The notes beneath the pieces were generated by a model that made no database searches, was not told the DNA's origin, and worked only from the letters and a program-made list of their open reading frames with translations. A stretch of 64,000 bases of DNA from CATQHS01 sp963422655 (GTDB lineage Bacteria; Actinomycetota; Acidimicrobiia; Acidimicrobiales; Aldehydirespiratoraceae), in NCBI GenBank assembly GCA_963422655.1, contig OY730440.1, positions 62,001 to 126,000 of the forward strand, written 5' to 3'. This document shows, piece after piece, positions 51,490 through 59,265 of the stretch; the first letter of the stretch is position 1; each line of letters opens with the position of its first letter. Both the position numbers and the translations under genes were made by a program.

Positions 51490-52806
51490 TCATTCCAAAT
51501 CGCTGCGGTCGAACCCCAGGGCTTGGGCCCTGTCGGTGATGCTACTACTCACGCTGTCCGGTATGCCCTGTTCACGTTCGGCTTTGACTTCAACGGTGAC
51601 CTCGACGCGGGTCCCTGCAAGTGCAGCCAAACGCTCGATTATCTGGTGTGCCAACCGGTTGAAGTCCTGGACCGGATCGGCGGGATCAAGTCGCATCAAT
51701 CCCCGGTATCGAACAGGCATGGGGCGGCCCGCAGTCTCTGCGGTGTCTCGGCCCTGGCTTACCGCGCTGGCATCGGACTCCAATTGGCCGACAGCGAAGG
51801 CGGGGTTGACCACAAGTGCGTCCTCAGAGAGACACCCTGGGTGCGACCCGACCGTGAGCTCGACGTAGCGACCCGAATCGTCGCTGCGCCTGGCCGTAGC
51901 AAAGCCGCCAGTGCGCCAGTCCGCCAACGCCGGAGCCGCTTCGGCTGCAGCGACGAGGACCGCTATGTCACGCAATCGGGGAAGGCGGAAGTCGCTGGCG
52001 AAGCGCTTCCAGAGGTCGCGAATTCGCACATCTCCATCACTCCAAAGTGAGGACAGCGCGCGGTCTAGTTTGCTACGAAGACTCTGCGGTGGATAGTGGG
52101 TCAAGAGGGCGCCCGATTCGACAAGGGCGCTTGAGACTCGCAGCGCGAGGCTGGCACCGCTACGAAGGCGAACGATCTCGAACTCAACGGGGCCTCGGTC
52201 AGTCGAGCTGCGAGGAACGAGTGCCCACCGATAGGCCTCGGCTATCCGCAAATCAACCGCATCGTCAGCTTGGCGCGTTAACTCTGCTATTTCTGCCAGG
52301 GCAGCGCCGCAAACATTTTGCTCAAGTACCCCCCTGAGAGACAGATATACGGCGGTCGCAGCCTCTAGGTCGTCCAGGCTCTGGTCGTCTACGGCAGCGA
52401 ACACAACCATGTTGCGATACCGCCTCGGCGCGGCTCCGCAGTTGTCAACGATGCAGAGCGCCTTCTCAAGCGCTGGCGAATCCCACGCCTCCACTCCTCG
52501 GTGGTCCTGAAGGTTCTGGCGATGAGGAGTATTCGGGCCGATGACCACAAGACGGACTTCGGGCTCATCAGCCACATGCTCACTACATTGAGGAGCCCAA
52601 GAAATCCGATGGGGGAACTCACCGTCACCCCGCTGAGCGCGAAGCCTCTCAACTATCTCAGCGTGAATCTCTTCGCAGGCGCTGACAAGGAAGCGGTCGA
52701 TCTCGGAACGAACCACCTCACCGAGTTGCGACCCTGCCGACGCAGGCAGCTGAAGCTCTGGAGCCAACCGCCTGCCTGCACTCATCACCACTTGCAGATA
52801 TAGCAC
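51490..52806 (-). CDS. Stand-alone C-terminal half of a DUF499-type protein
   Basis: The 438-residue product matches the second half of DUF499 ATPases found in methyltransferase/helicase defence loci. It has RLVVIGPNTPH, ALEKALCIVDNCGAAPRRYRN followed by VVFAAVDDQSLDDLE, a central ALRVSSALVESGALLTHY, DFRLPRLRDIAVLVAAAE, and a typical end EVTVEVKAEREQGIPDSV. The N-terminal AAA+ half with Walker motifs is absent. The GTG at 52806 (or ATG 52785) lies about 70 bases from a good promoter, so the short form may be a genuine gene and not debris. It is first in the candidate defence operon. Confidence 0.7.
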   Translation of the reverse strand: MLYLQVVMSAGRRLAPELQLPASAGSQLGEVVRSEIDRFLVSACEEIHAEIVERLRAQRGDGEFPHRISWAPQCSEHVADEPEVRLVVIGPNTPHRQNLQDHRGVEAWDSPALEKALCIVDNCGAAPRRYRNMVVFAAVDDQSLDDLEAATAVYLSLRGVLEQNVCGAALAEIAELTRQADDAVDLRIAEAYRWALVPRSSTDRGPVEFEIVRLRSGASLALRVSSALVESGALLTHYPPQSLRSKLDRALSSLWSDGDVRIRDLWKRFASDFRLPRLRDIAVLVAAAEAAPALADWRTGGFATARRSDDSGRYVELTVGSHPGCLSEDALVVNPAFAVGQLESDASAVSQGRDTAETAGRPMPVRYRGLMRLDPADPVQDFNRLAHQIIERLAALAGTRVEVTVEVKAEREQGIPDSVSSSITDRAQALGFDRSDLE

Positions 52807-52876
52807 AGTTGAGAGTTGACAAGGACCACTTGGGGCCTGAACTCCCAGCTCGCCAACTTCCGGGTCGGCCGGCTCT

Positions 52877-52896
52877 ATTATAGCACATCCGTGCTA
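52877..52896 (-). promoter_or_regulatory. Extended -10 promoter overlapped by a TAGCAC-N4-GTGCTA palindrome
   Basis: Read on the minus strand, a perfect TATAAT (plus-strand 52877-52882) is preceded by TGC, an extended -10. It overlaps an inverted repeat TAGCAC-GGAT-GTGCTA (52881-52896). A repressor bound there would block the promoter of the DUF499/OLD/DUF262 operon. No clear -35 is visible at 17 bases. Confidence 0.6.
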
Positions 52897-53051
52897 CAAA
52901 AAGGCTCTATGACACACGTTGCTCACCGGGTCGATGATCGACCATGAGCTGGCTGAGCCCGAGGTAGCTGCGGCCATGGAATCGGTACCGGTATTGGCCT
53001 GACACCCGGGAACATCCTGACACCGGGGGGACATACGGCTAGCATGAAGCA

Positions 53052-54617
53052 ATGGTCGAGAGTCCGATAATCCACAAGAGCCCGCTGCCCGACGTCGAGA
53101 TCGGTGACCTGTCCATCAGCGAGCTGGTGTTTCGCGACGCCGCTGACCGGGCCGACGATGTGGCCATCACCGACGGCGGCAACTCCTCCTACACGTTCGG
53201 CCAGCTCCACGAAGCGGTGCGATGCCTGGGCGGAGGGCTGCGAGCCCGGGGTGTGGGTCCGGGAACGACGGTCGCTCTCATGGCCCCCAACATTCCCGCT
53301 TACGCCATGGTCTTTCACGGGATCGCCCTGGCCGGAGCCACCGTCACCACCGTCAATCCCACCTACGGCCCCGAAGAGGTGAGGTTCCAGTTGCGAGACG
53401 CCGATGCGTCGATGCTGATGACGGTGGCGATGTTCGTGGAGACGGCCGTGCGAGCCGTCGAAGGAACCGGGGTGTCGGAGATCGTGGTCATGGGCGAGGC
53501 CGTCGAGGCCACGGCCACGCCGCTGGGGTCGCTCATGGGCGAGCCGATCGAGCAGGTACCGGTCGACAACGCCGACCACGTGGTGGTGCTCCCATACTCG
53601 TCGGGGACTACCGGGCTGCCCAAAGGGGTGATGCTCACCCATCGAAACCTGGTGGCCAACGTGGTCCAGACCGGTGGCTTTCTCAGCTACGACGAGGGAG
53701 AAGCGGCGCTGGCCGCCCTGCCCTTCTTCCACATCTACGGCATGCAGGTGCTGATGAACGCCCTGCTGACCAACGGGGTGCGGGTGGTGACCATGCCTCG
53801 GTTCGATATGGAAGCCGCGCTGGGCTTGGTCGAGAGCCAGAAGATCACCCGGTTCTTCGCCGTGCCGCCGATGGTGCTGGGGCTGGCCAAGCACCCGGCC
53901 GTCGATCGCTACGACCTGTCCTCGCTCAAGCAGATCTTCTCGGGAGCGGCTCCGCTCGGAGCGGATCTGGCCGCCGAAGCCGCGGCTCGGGTGGACTGCG
54001 AGGTGGTCCAGGGTTACGGCATGACCGAACTCAGCCCGGTGAGCCACGGCACCCCCGAGGGCTGGTTCCGGCCCGGTACCAGCGGGGTGACCATCCCCAA
54101 CACCGAGAGCCGCATCGTCGATCCCGTCACCGGAACCGACCAGGACTTGGGGGGAACCGGGGAGCTGTGGGTGAGGGGCCCGCAGGTGATGAAAGGCTAC
54201 CTGAACAACCCGGAGGCGACCGCGGCCACCATCGACGGTGACGGCTGGCTGCATACCGGTGACGTGGCCACTCTCGATCACGCCGGTCACGTCACCATTG
54301 TCGACCGAATCAAGGAGCTCATCAAGTACAAGGGATTTCAGGTGGCGCCGGCCGAGCTCGAAGCCCTGATCGTCACCCATCCGGCCATTGTCGACGTGGC
54401 TGTGATCGGGGTCCCCGACCCCGAGGCAGGTGAGGTGCCCAAGGCCTTCATCGTGCTGGCCCCCGGATCTGAAGCCCCGACCTTGGCCGAGCTCCAGGAC
54501 CTGACCGGCGAGCACCTCGCCAGCTACAAACAGGTGAGGCACCTGGAGGTGCTCGACTCTATTCCCAAGAGCGCCTCGGGCAAGATCCTGCGCCGGGAAC
54601 TGCGAGACAACGCCTGA
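53052..54617 (+). CDS. Acyl-CoA synthetase, 4-coumarate-CoA ligase-like
   Basis: The 521-residue ANL enzyme has the AMP-binding loop VVLPYSSGTTGLPKGVMLTH near residue 180, YGMTELSPVSHG near 320, WLHTGDVATLD near 400 and the C-terminal catalytic lysine in PKSASGKILRREL. It resembles plant-type 4-coumarate-CoA ligases and medium-chain fatty acyl-CoA ligases. The ATG at 53052 is preceded by a short non-coding gap shared with the divergent defence operon. A long open frame on the opposite strand is a codon-bias shadow. Confidence 0.88.
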   Translation: MVESPIIHKSPLPDVEIGDLSISELVFRDAADRADDVAITDGGNSSYTFGQLHEAVRCLGGGLRARGVGPGTTVALMAPNIPAYAMVFHGIALAGATVTTVNPTYGPEEVRFQLRDADASMLMTVAMFVETAVRAVEGTGVSEIVVMGEAVEATATPLGSLMGEPIEQVPVDNADHVVVLPYSSGTTGLPKGVMLTHRNLVANVVQTGGFLSYDEGEAALAALPFFHIYGMQVLMNALLTNGVRVVTMPRFDMEAALGLVESQKITRFFAVPPMVLGLAKHPAVDRYDLSSLKQIFSGAAPLGADLAAEAAARVDCEVVQGYGMTELSPVSHGTPEGWFRPGTSGVTIPNTESRIVDPVTGTDQDLGGTGELWVRGPQVMKGYLNNPEATAATIDGDGWLHTGDVATLDHAGHVTIVDRIKELIKYKGFQVAPAELEALIVTHPAIVDVAVIGVPDPEAGEVPKAFIVLAPGSEAPTLAELQDLTGEHLASYKQVRHLEVLDSIPKSASGKILRRELRDNA

Positions 54618-54697
54618 TCCGGCCGGAGTTCGTTTGCCGTCCCGGATTCGTCTATCGTTTCATTAATATCCGCCTACCAACCAAGAGGGAACTATCG

Positions 54698-55612
54698 ATG
54701 GCAACTCCACAGCCTGCAATCCTCACCGATCTGGAGAAGTACCAGTGGTACACCCACATGAGCCGAGTCGAAGGGGCTGACCTCAGCGTCATCAAGAGCG
54801 CCCTGAGCGACGCCCGAGCCGATGCGGCCGCCCAGAGTGTCAATCTGTGCGTCCTGCTCGGCCCGACCCTGGCCGCCGACCTCGGGATCGAGACCGGCGA
54901 AGACTTCCAGCCCTACCCGGGCTACACCTCGCCCGACGGTTCCCGGGAGGCCAAAGGCACCCAGGAAGAGTTGCTCATATGGGTGCATCAGGCCGAAAAG
55001 GACTTGTGCTGGGAGGTGCAGCACACCTTCCGTCGAGCCGTGGCCGGCCACATGGCCGTGGCCCGCGAGACCCCGACCTTCATCTACAAGAACAGCCTCG
55101 ACCTCACCGGCCACATCGACGGCACCGGCAACCCCGAACCCGAAGACCAGCACGACCGAGCCATCATTCCCGATGGCGAGCCCGGATCCGGGGGGTCGTT
55201 CTGCATCGCCCAGCGCTGGGTGCACGACATGGACTTCTGGGCTGGCCTCACCCTTCAGCAGGAAGAAGAGACCTTCGGTCGTACCAAGCCCGACTCGGTG
55301 AAGCTCGACGTGCAGCCGCCCGAGTCTCATCTCTCCCACGTGGAGTTGCGGGAAGGCGCCACCGCCGACGAGTCGACCCCCAAGCGGGGCGAGATGGTGC
55401 GGCGCTCCACCCCCTACGCTTTCCACGACGGCACTGTCGGGCTCTACTTCATGGGCTTTTGCCGCACCCAGGCTCCGATGCGGGAGCGCATGGAAGCCAT
55501 GTACGGCAACAACGGGCACGCGCTCGACGCCATCACCGCCTACTCGACGCCGGCGTCGGGGTCCTTTTATTTCGCCCCCTCGGTGGAGGCACTGGACGCG
55601 GCCCTGGCCTGA
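54698..55612 (+). CDS. DyP-type peroxidase family protein
   Basis: The 304-residue protein contains the DyP signature in LTGHIDGTGNPEPED (GXXDG, near residue 145), with supporting blocks SFCIAQRWVHDMDFW and a C-terminal LYFMGFCRTQAPM. The distal Asp is in the signature and the proximal His is probably in ESHLSHVEL. DyP enzymes are heme peroxidases. No twin-arginine or other signal is present, so it is cytoplasmic or encapsulated; no encapsulin gene is in the window. Confidence 0.85.
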   Translation: MATPQPAILTDLEKYQWYTHMSRVEGADLSVIKSALSDARADAAAQSVNLCVLLGPTLAADLGIETGEDFQPYPGYTSPDGSREAKGTQEELLIWVHQAEKDLCWEVQHTFRRAVAGHMAVARETPTFIYKNSLDLTGHIDGTGNPEPEDQHDRAIIPDGEPGSGGSFCIAQRWVHDMDFWAGLTLQQEEETFGRTKPDSVKLDVQPPESHLSHVELREGATADESTPKRGEMVRRSTPYAFHDGTVGLYFMGFCRTQAPMRERMEAMYGNNGHALDAITAYSTPASGSFYFAPSVEALDAALA

Positions 55613-55671
55613 GTCGACCCGGTACGATCCGGGAACCTGAGACCGTGGGCAATCAGCGTGATGCCGTTGTC

Positions 55672-56097
55672 ATGAGCGACGCCGCGGTGGCCGCGTTCGT
55701 TGCCGGGGAAAAGAGCCTTCAGGTGGGCACCATCGAACGCGACGGTGGTGTCCACCTCTCGACTCTGTGGTTCGCTGTCGTTGACGATCGGATTGTTTTC
55801 GAGACCTACACCAAGAGTCAGAAGATCAAGAACCTGCAACGAGACGACCGAATCACCGTGCTGCTCGAGGACGGCGACACCTACCGGGAGCTTCGAGGGG
55901 TGATGATCAAGGGCCGGGCCCGGCTCGTGAGCGATTACGCCGAGGTGGTACCTCTGGCTCATGCCGTCATGGTTCGCAACAACCCCGGTGCGCCCGCAGC
56001 CGCATTGAAGGAAGCAGCCGAGCGGATGGCTCGGAAACGCACCGCGGTGATCGTGGAACCCGAAAAGGTCGTTAGCTGGGACCATACCAAGCTGTGA
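55672..56097 (+). CDS. PPOX/F420-type split-barrel flavin or deazaflavin oxidoreductase
   Basis: The 141-residue protein has the split beta-barrel pattern SLQVGTIERDGGVHLSTLWFAV, FETYTKSQKIKNLQRDDRITVLL and a central RGVMIKGRARLV. Actinobacterial members use F420 or FMN. The ATG at 55672 is chosen because it begins the conserved fold; the same frame is open upstream only as a shadow of the peroxidase gene. It lies 7 bases before the zinc-ribbon protein gene. Confidence 0.8.
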   Translation: MSDAAVAAFVAGEKSLQVGTIERDGGVHLSTLWFAVVDDRIVFETYTKSQKIKNLQRDDRITVLLEDGDTYRELRGVMIKGRARLVSDYAEVVPLAHAVMVRNNPGAPAAALKEAAERMARKRTAVIVEPEKVVSWDHTKL

Positions 56098-56104
56098 TGA
56101 GCCG

Positions 56105-56824
56105 ATGAACGGGGCCGACGCGCTCTTGGAGGTTCAAAGGCTCGACACCGAGACCGAGCAGCTCATCTACCGGCGAGTCAACATTGCCGACCGGGCCGCG
56201 CTGTCGGGGGCCGAGATCGAACTGTTACAGGTGGAAACGCTCATAGACACGGTGACCCAGAAGCGGGTGGAGGTGGCCGCTCGCCACAAGCTATTCGAGG
56301 ACGAGGCGGCCATAATCGAAGCCAGAGCTGCCGCCGACGACAACCGACTGTACTCGGGCGAGATCCAGGGCCTGAGAGATCTGCAAGCGCTCCAGGACGA
56401 GATCGTCGGCCTGCGGTCCCGCCAGGACAAGCTGGAGGAACGGGTCCTCGAGATCATGTACGAAACCGAGAAACTCGACGAGCAGGTATCGGAGCTCCAG
56501 GAACGTCGCAACGCCGCGGTCGAGCGCGTGAGCGAACTGTCGGCGGTGGTCGAGGCAGCCGAGGCCGAGATCGATCATCGGCTCCACTCCGTTGAGCTGG
56601 AACGAGCCCGAGCTGCGGGCGCTGTCGCCCCCGATCTGCTGGCCCGCTACGAACGGCTGCGGCCCGTATTCGCCTCGAGCACGGCCGTGGGGTTCGACCC
56701 GGTTCGAGGCTGCGGTTGTCCCAGCACCATGCCGGCCGTGGAGGCCGACCGGGTCAAACGCGCTGCCCCCGGGTCAGTGCTCGACTGCGCGGAGTGCGGT
56801 CGCATCGTCTTGCGTTCGGGGTAG
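56105..56824 (+). CDS. Coiled-coil protein with C-terminal zinc ribbon
   Basis: The 239-residue protein is mostly a long coiled coil (residues ~5-180, heptads rich in Leu, Glu and Arg), followed by CGCPS and CAECG, a four-cysteine zinc ribbon of the zf-RING_7 type. Such proteins are conserved in actinobacteria next to DNA or RNA metabolism genes and are proposed to bind nucleic acid. It is tightly spaced after the PPOX gene and before a membrane protein gene. Confidence 0.8.
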   Translation: MNGADALLEVQRLDTETEQLIYRRVNIADRAALSGAEIELLQVETLIDTVTQKRVEVAARHKLFEDEAAIIEARAAADDNRLYSGEIQGLRDLQALQDEIVGLRSRQDKLEERVLEIMYETEKLDEQVSELQERRNAAVERVSELSAVVEAAEAEIDHRLHSVELERARAAGAVAPDLLARYERLRPVFASSTAVGFDPVRGCGCPSTMPAVEADRVKRAAPGSVLDCAECGRIVLRSG

Positions 56825-56833
56825 AGCCCCGAA

Positions 56834-57316
56834 ATGTTTCTCTGGTTCATGGCCTGGGGGGTGCTGGTGGTGCTGTTCGTGTTCGCCAGCACCACCGTCG
56901 ACTACCGCTTCGTGGCCGCCGGTTCGGTCCTGCCCCTGGCTGAGACGATTTCGGGGTCGCCGTGGGTGCTGCACACCCTGCCGGGAGGCGCGGCCGTGCT
57001 GGCTCTGGTGGTGGCGGCCACGTCCGGGCCGGGCCGCCGGCTGGTACGCCGCCGATGGCTGGGGCTCCCCATCGGGATCTTCGTGTTCTTGGCGGTCAGC
57101 GGGTCTTGGTCTCGGACTGCCTTGTTCTGGTGGCCCGTGGGCGGCGCCGGGGGGGTGGGCCACGGCTTGGCGCCCGAGTGGGACCGGCCTCTCGCCGTGA
57201 TGCTGGTGATGGAGACGGCGGGTCTGATCGCTGTGATCGGGCTGGTACGTCGGTTCCGGCTCACCGACCGGGCCAATCTCCGCGCTCTGCTCGCCACCGG
57301 CCGGTTGGGCCGATGA
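56834..57316 (+). CDS. Integral membrane protein of unknown function
   Basis: The 160-residue protein has about four hydrophobic segments: AWGVLVVLFVFAS at the start, AAVLALVVAAT near 60, LPIGIFVFLAVSGSW near 80 and VMETAGLIAVIGLV near 125. A basic stretch (GRRLVRRRW) between the second and third suggests a cytoplasmic loop. No family is recognised. It starts 9 bases after the zinc-ribbon gene. Confidence 0.7.
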   Translation: MFLWFMAWGVLVVLFVFASTTVDYRFVAAGSVLPLAETISGSPWVLHTLPGGAAVLALVVAATSGPGRRLVRRRWLGLPIGIFVFLAVSGSWSRTALFWWPVGGAGGVGHGLAPEWDRPLAVMLVMETAGLIAVIGLVRRFRLTDRANLRALLATGRLGR

Positions 57317-57342
57317 GTGATTGATGAGTGACACCGGATAAT

Positions 57343-57695
<353 letters not shown>

Positions 57696-57785
57696 GCTGG
57701 CCATTGTGCCTCAGTGGGGTTTAACCTGCACGCAGTATTTCGGGCCGGGGCGGATGCCCGGGGAGGATGCAATGAGAGGCAGGCA

Positions 57786-58826
57786 GTGAGCACGGTCGAC
57801 GACTACGGCGGTTGGCCTGCAGTGCTGACCGCTCTGACCGGGGGCGAGAGCATCACCGTCGGCGCGGCCCGGGCGGCGCTGGGGTCGATCCTGGCCGGTG
57901 ATGCCACTCATGCTCAGATTGCCGGTTTCATCGTGGCCATGCGGCTGAAGGGAGAGACCATCGAGGAGCTGAGAGGTCTGGTAGAGGCCATGCTCGAGGC
58001 GGCTACGCCCCTGACCCTGCCCGGCGGGACCATCGACATAGTGGGCACGGGAGGTGCGCCCAGCCGCCGTGCGCATGCCTTGAACGTGTCGACCATGGCC
58101 GCTGTGGTGGCGGCGGGAGCCGGGGCAGTGGTGTGCAAGCACGGCAGCAACAAGGCGTCGTCGACTTCGGGGAGCTTCGATCTGCTGGCAGCGCTGGGCG
58201 TGGACACTGGCATCGGTCCCGACCGGTTGCAGGCCCAGGTTCGCGATATAGGCCTGGGGTTTGCTTACGCCCGCTCCTTCCACCCGGCCATGCGCCATGT
58301 GGCCGGGGTCAGGTCGGAATTGGGGATCCCGACCGTGTTCAACGTGCTGGGGCCGCTCTCCCATCCGGGCCAGCCCCGGCGCCAGGTAGTGGGGGTGGCC
58401 GACCCGGACCGGGTTCTCAGGGTGGCCGAGGTACTGAAGGCCAATGGATCTCGGCGGTCGATGGTGGTGCACGGCCACGGCGGCCTCGACGAGCTGAGCC
58501 TCACCGGCCCCTCCCGCGTGGTCGAATTGAACGAAGGCATGATCCGGTCTTACGAGGTGAACCCGGCCGATGTCAAGATGTCCACGGCGGCACCCGAAGA
58601 ACTGCACGGCGGTGATCCCAACACGAACGGGGCAGTGCTGAGGGGCATTCTGGCCGGTATGACCGGGCCCCGGCGTGACATCGTGGTCTTGAACGCGGCG
58701 GCTGGGCTGGTGGTGGCCGGGGTGGCCGGTGATCTCGGGTCGGGGGTGGAGGCGGCTGCAGCCGCCATTGACGACGGTCGGGCCGCGGCCAAGCTCGACG
58801 CCCTGATCGCGTCGGCCGGGACCTAG
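57786..58826 (+). CDS. trpD: Anthranilate phosphoribosyltransferase
   Basis: The 346-residue protein has the family's blocks in order: DIVGTGGAPSRRAHALNVST (PRPP binding), VVCKHGSNKASSTSGSFDLL, FAYARSFHPAMRHVAGVRSELG and FNVLGPLSHPG. It attaches anthranilate to PRPP in tryptophan synthesis. The start is GTG 57786, 16 codons before the conserved helix; the frame is open further upstream only because it crosses the RNase P RNA gene antisense. The usual HGN-R-A segment reads HGSNKAS, a mild variation. Confidence 0.9.
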   Translation: MSTVDDYGGWPAVLTALTGGESITVGAARAALGSILAGDATHAQIAGFIVAMRLKGETIEELRGLVEAMLEAATPLTLPGGTIDIVGTGGAPSRRAHALNVSTMAAVVAAGAGAVVCKHGSNKASSTSGSFDLLAALGVDTGIGPDRLQAQVRDIGLGFAYARSFHPAMRHVAGVRSELGIPTVFNVLGPLSHPGQPRRQVVGVADPDRVLRVAEVLKANGSRRSMVVHGHGGLDELSLTGPSRVVELNEGMIRSYEVNPADVKMSTAAPEELHGGDPNTNGAVLRGILAGMTGPRRDIVVLNAAAGLVVAGVAGDLGSGVEAAAAAIDDGRAAAKLDALIASAGT

Positions 58827-58899
58827 GTGCATGGGTCCGCCAGTCGGCGCCGTCTCCGGCGGCCGAGACGGTGCTGCCGATTAGAAACGGACCTACAGA

Positions 58900-59085
58900 C
58901 GACGCTACGCCGACGCTGTGATCACCGGCACCGGTCCCATACCAAGATCCGAACTCGACCGCTTCGCCTGCGGAGCCGACCTGTTCGGGATCCTCTTCGA
59001 CGGCGATGGCCTGGCGCTGAGGCACGGCCGGCGACTACGCACCATCTCCCCCCAACAATGGCGAGTGCTGCAAGCACTGACCTGA
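58900..59085 (+). pseudogene. C-terminal relic of a DUF222/HNH-type (13E12-like) protein
   Basis: A plus-strand frame reads GPIPRSELDRFACGADLFG and LALRHGRRLRTISPQQWRVLQAL before a stop at 59085. The pattern (acid-rich helix, FACGAD, GR-LRT-SP-Q) matches the segment just before the HNH motif in DUF222 proteins, which are abundant in actinobacteria. The start and the nuclease motif are missing. The rest of 58827-59265 shows no gene. Confidence 0.5.
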
Positions 59086-59265
59086 CCCGGGCCTAAGCCT
59101 CCCGCCATCTGAGTGCCTATCTCTGCCGCTGCACCGGTTACTTGAGCATCTTGACGCGGTGGAGATGCTGGCCGAAAGCGCCGACACCTAGGCTAGACCT
59201 CCCCTCGAACCGGCCCGGGGGAACGGATCCGGGCCACTACTTCCGGTCGTTCGACCTCACCTTGG

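Noticed and set aside
52923..54542. 539-codon open frame on the minus strand
   Set aside because: It lies antisense to a well-conserved acyl-CoA synthetase, and its His/Gly/Arg-rich product matches no family. It is a codon-bias shadow.
54847..56097. 416-codon plus-strand frame ending with the PPOX protein
   Set aside because: Only the part from 55672 is protein-like. The earlier part is an out-of-frame read of the DyP-type peroxidase gene.
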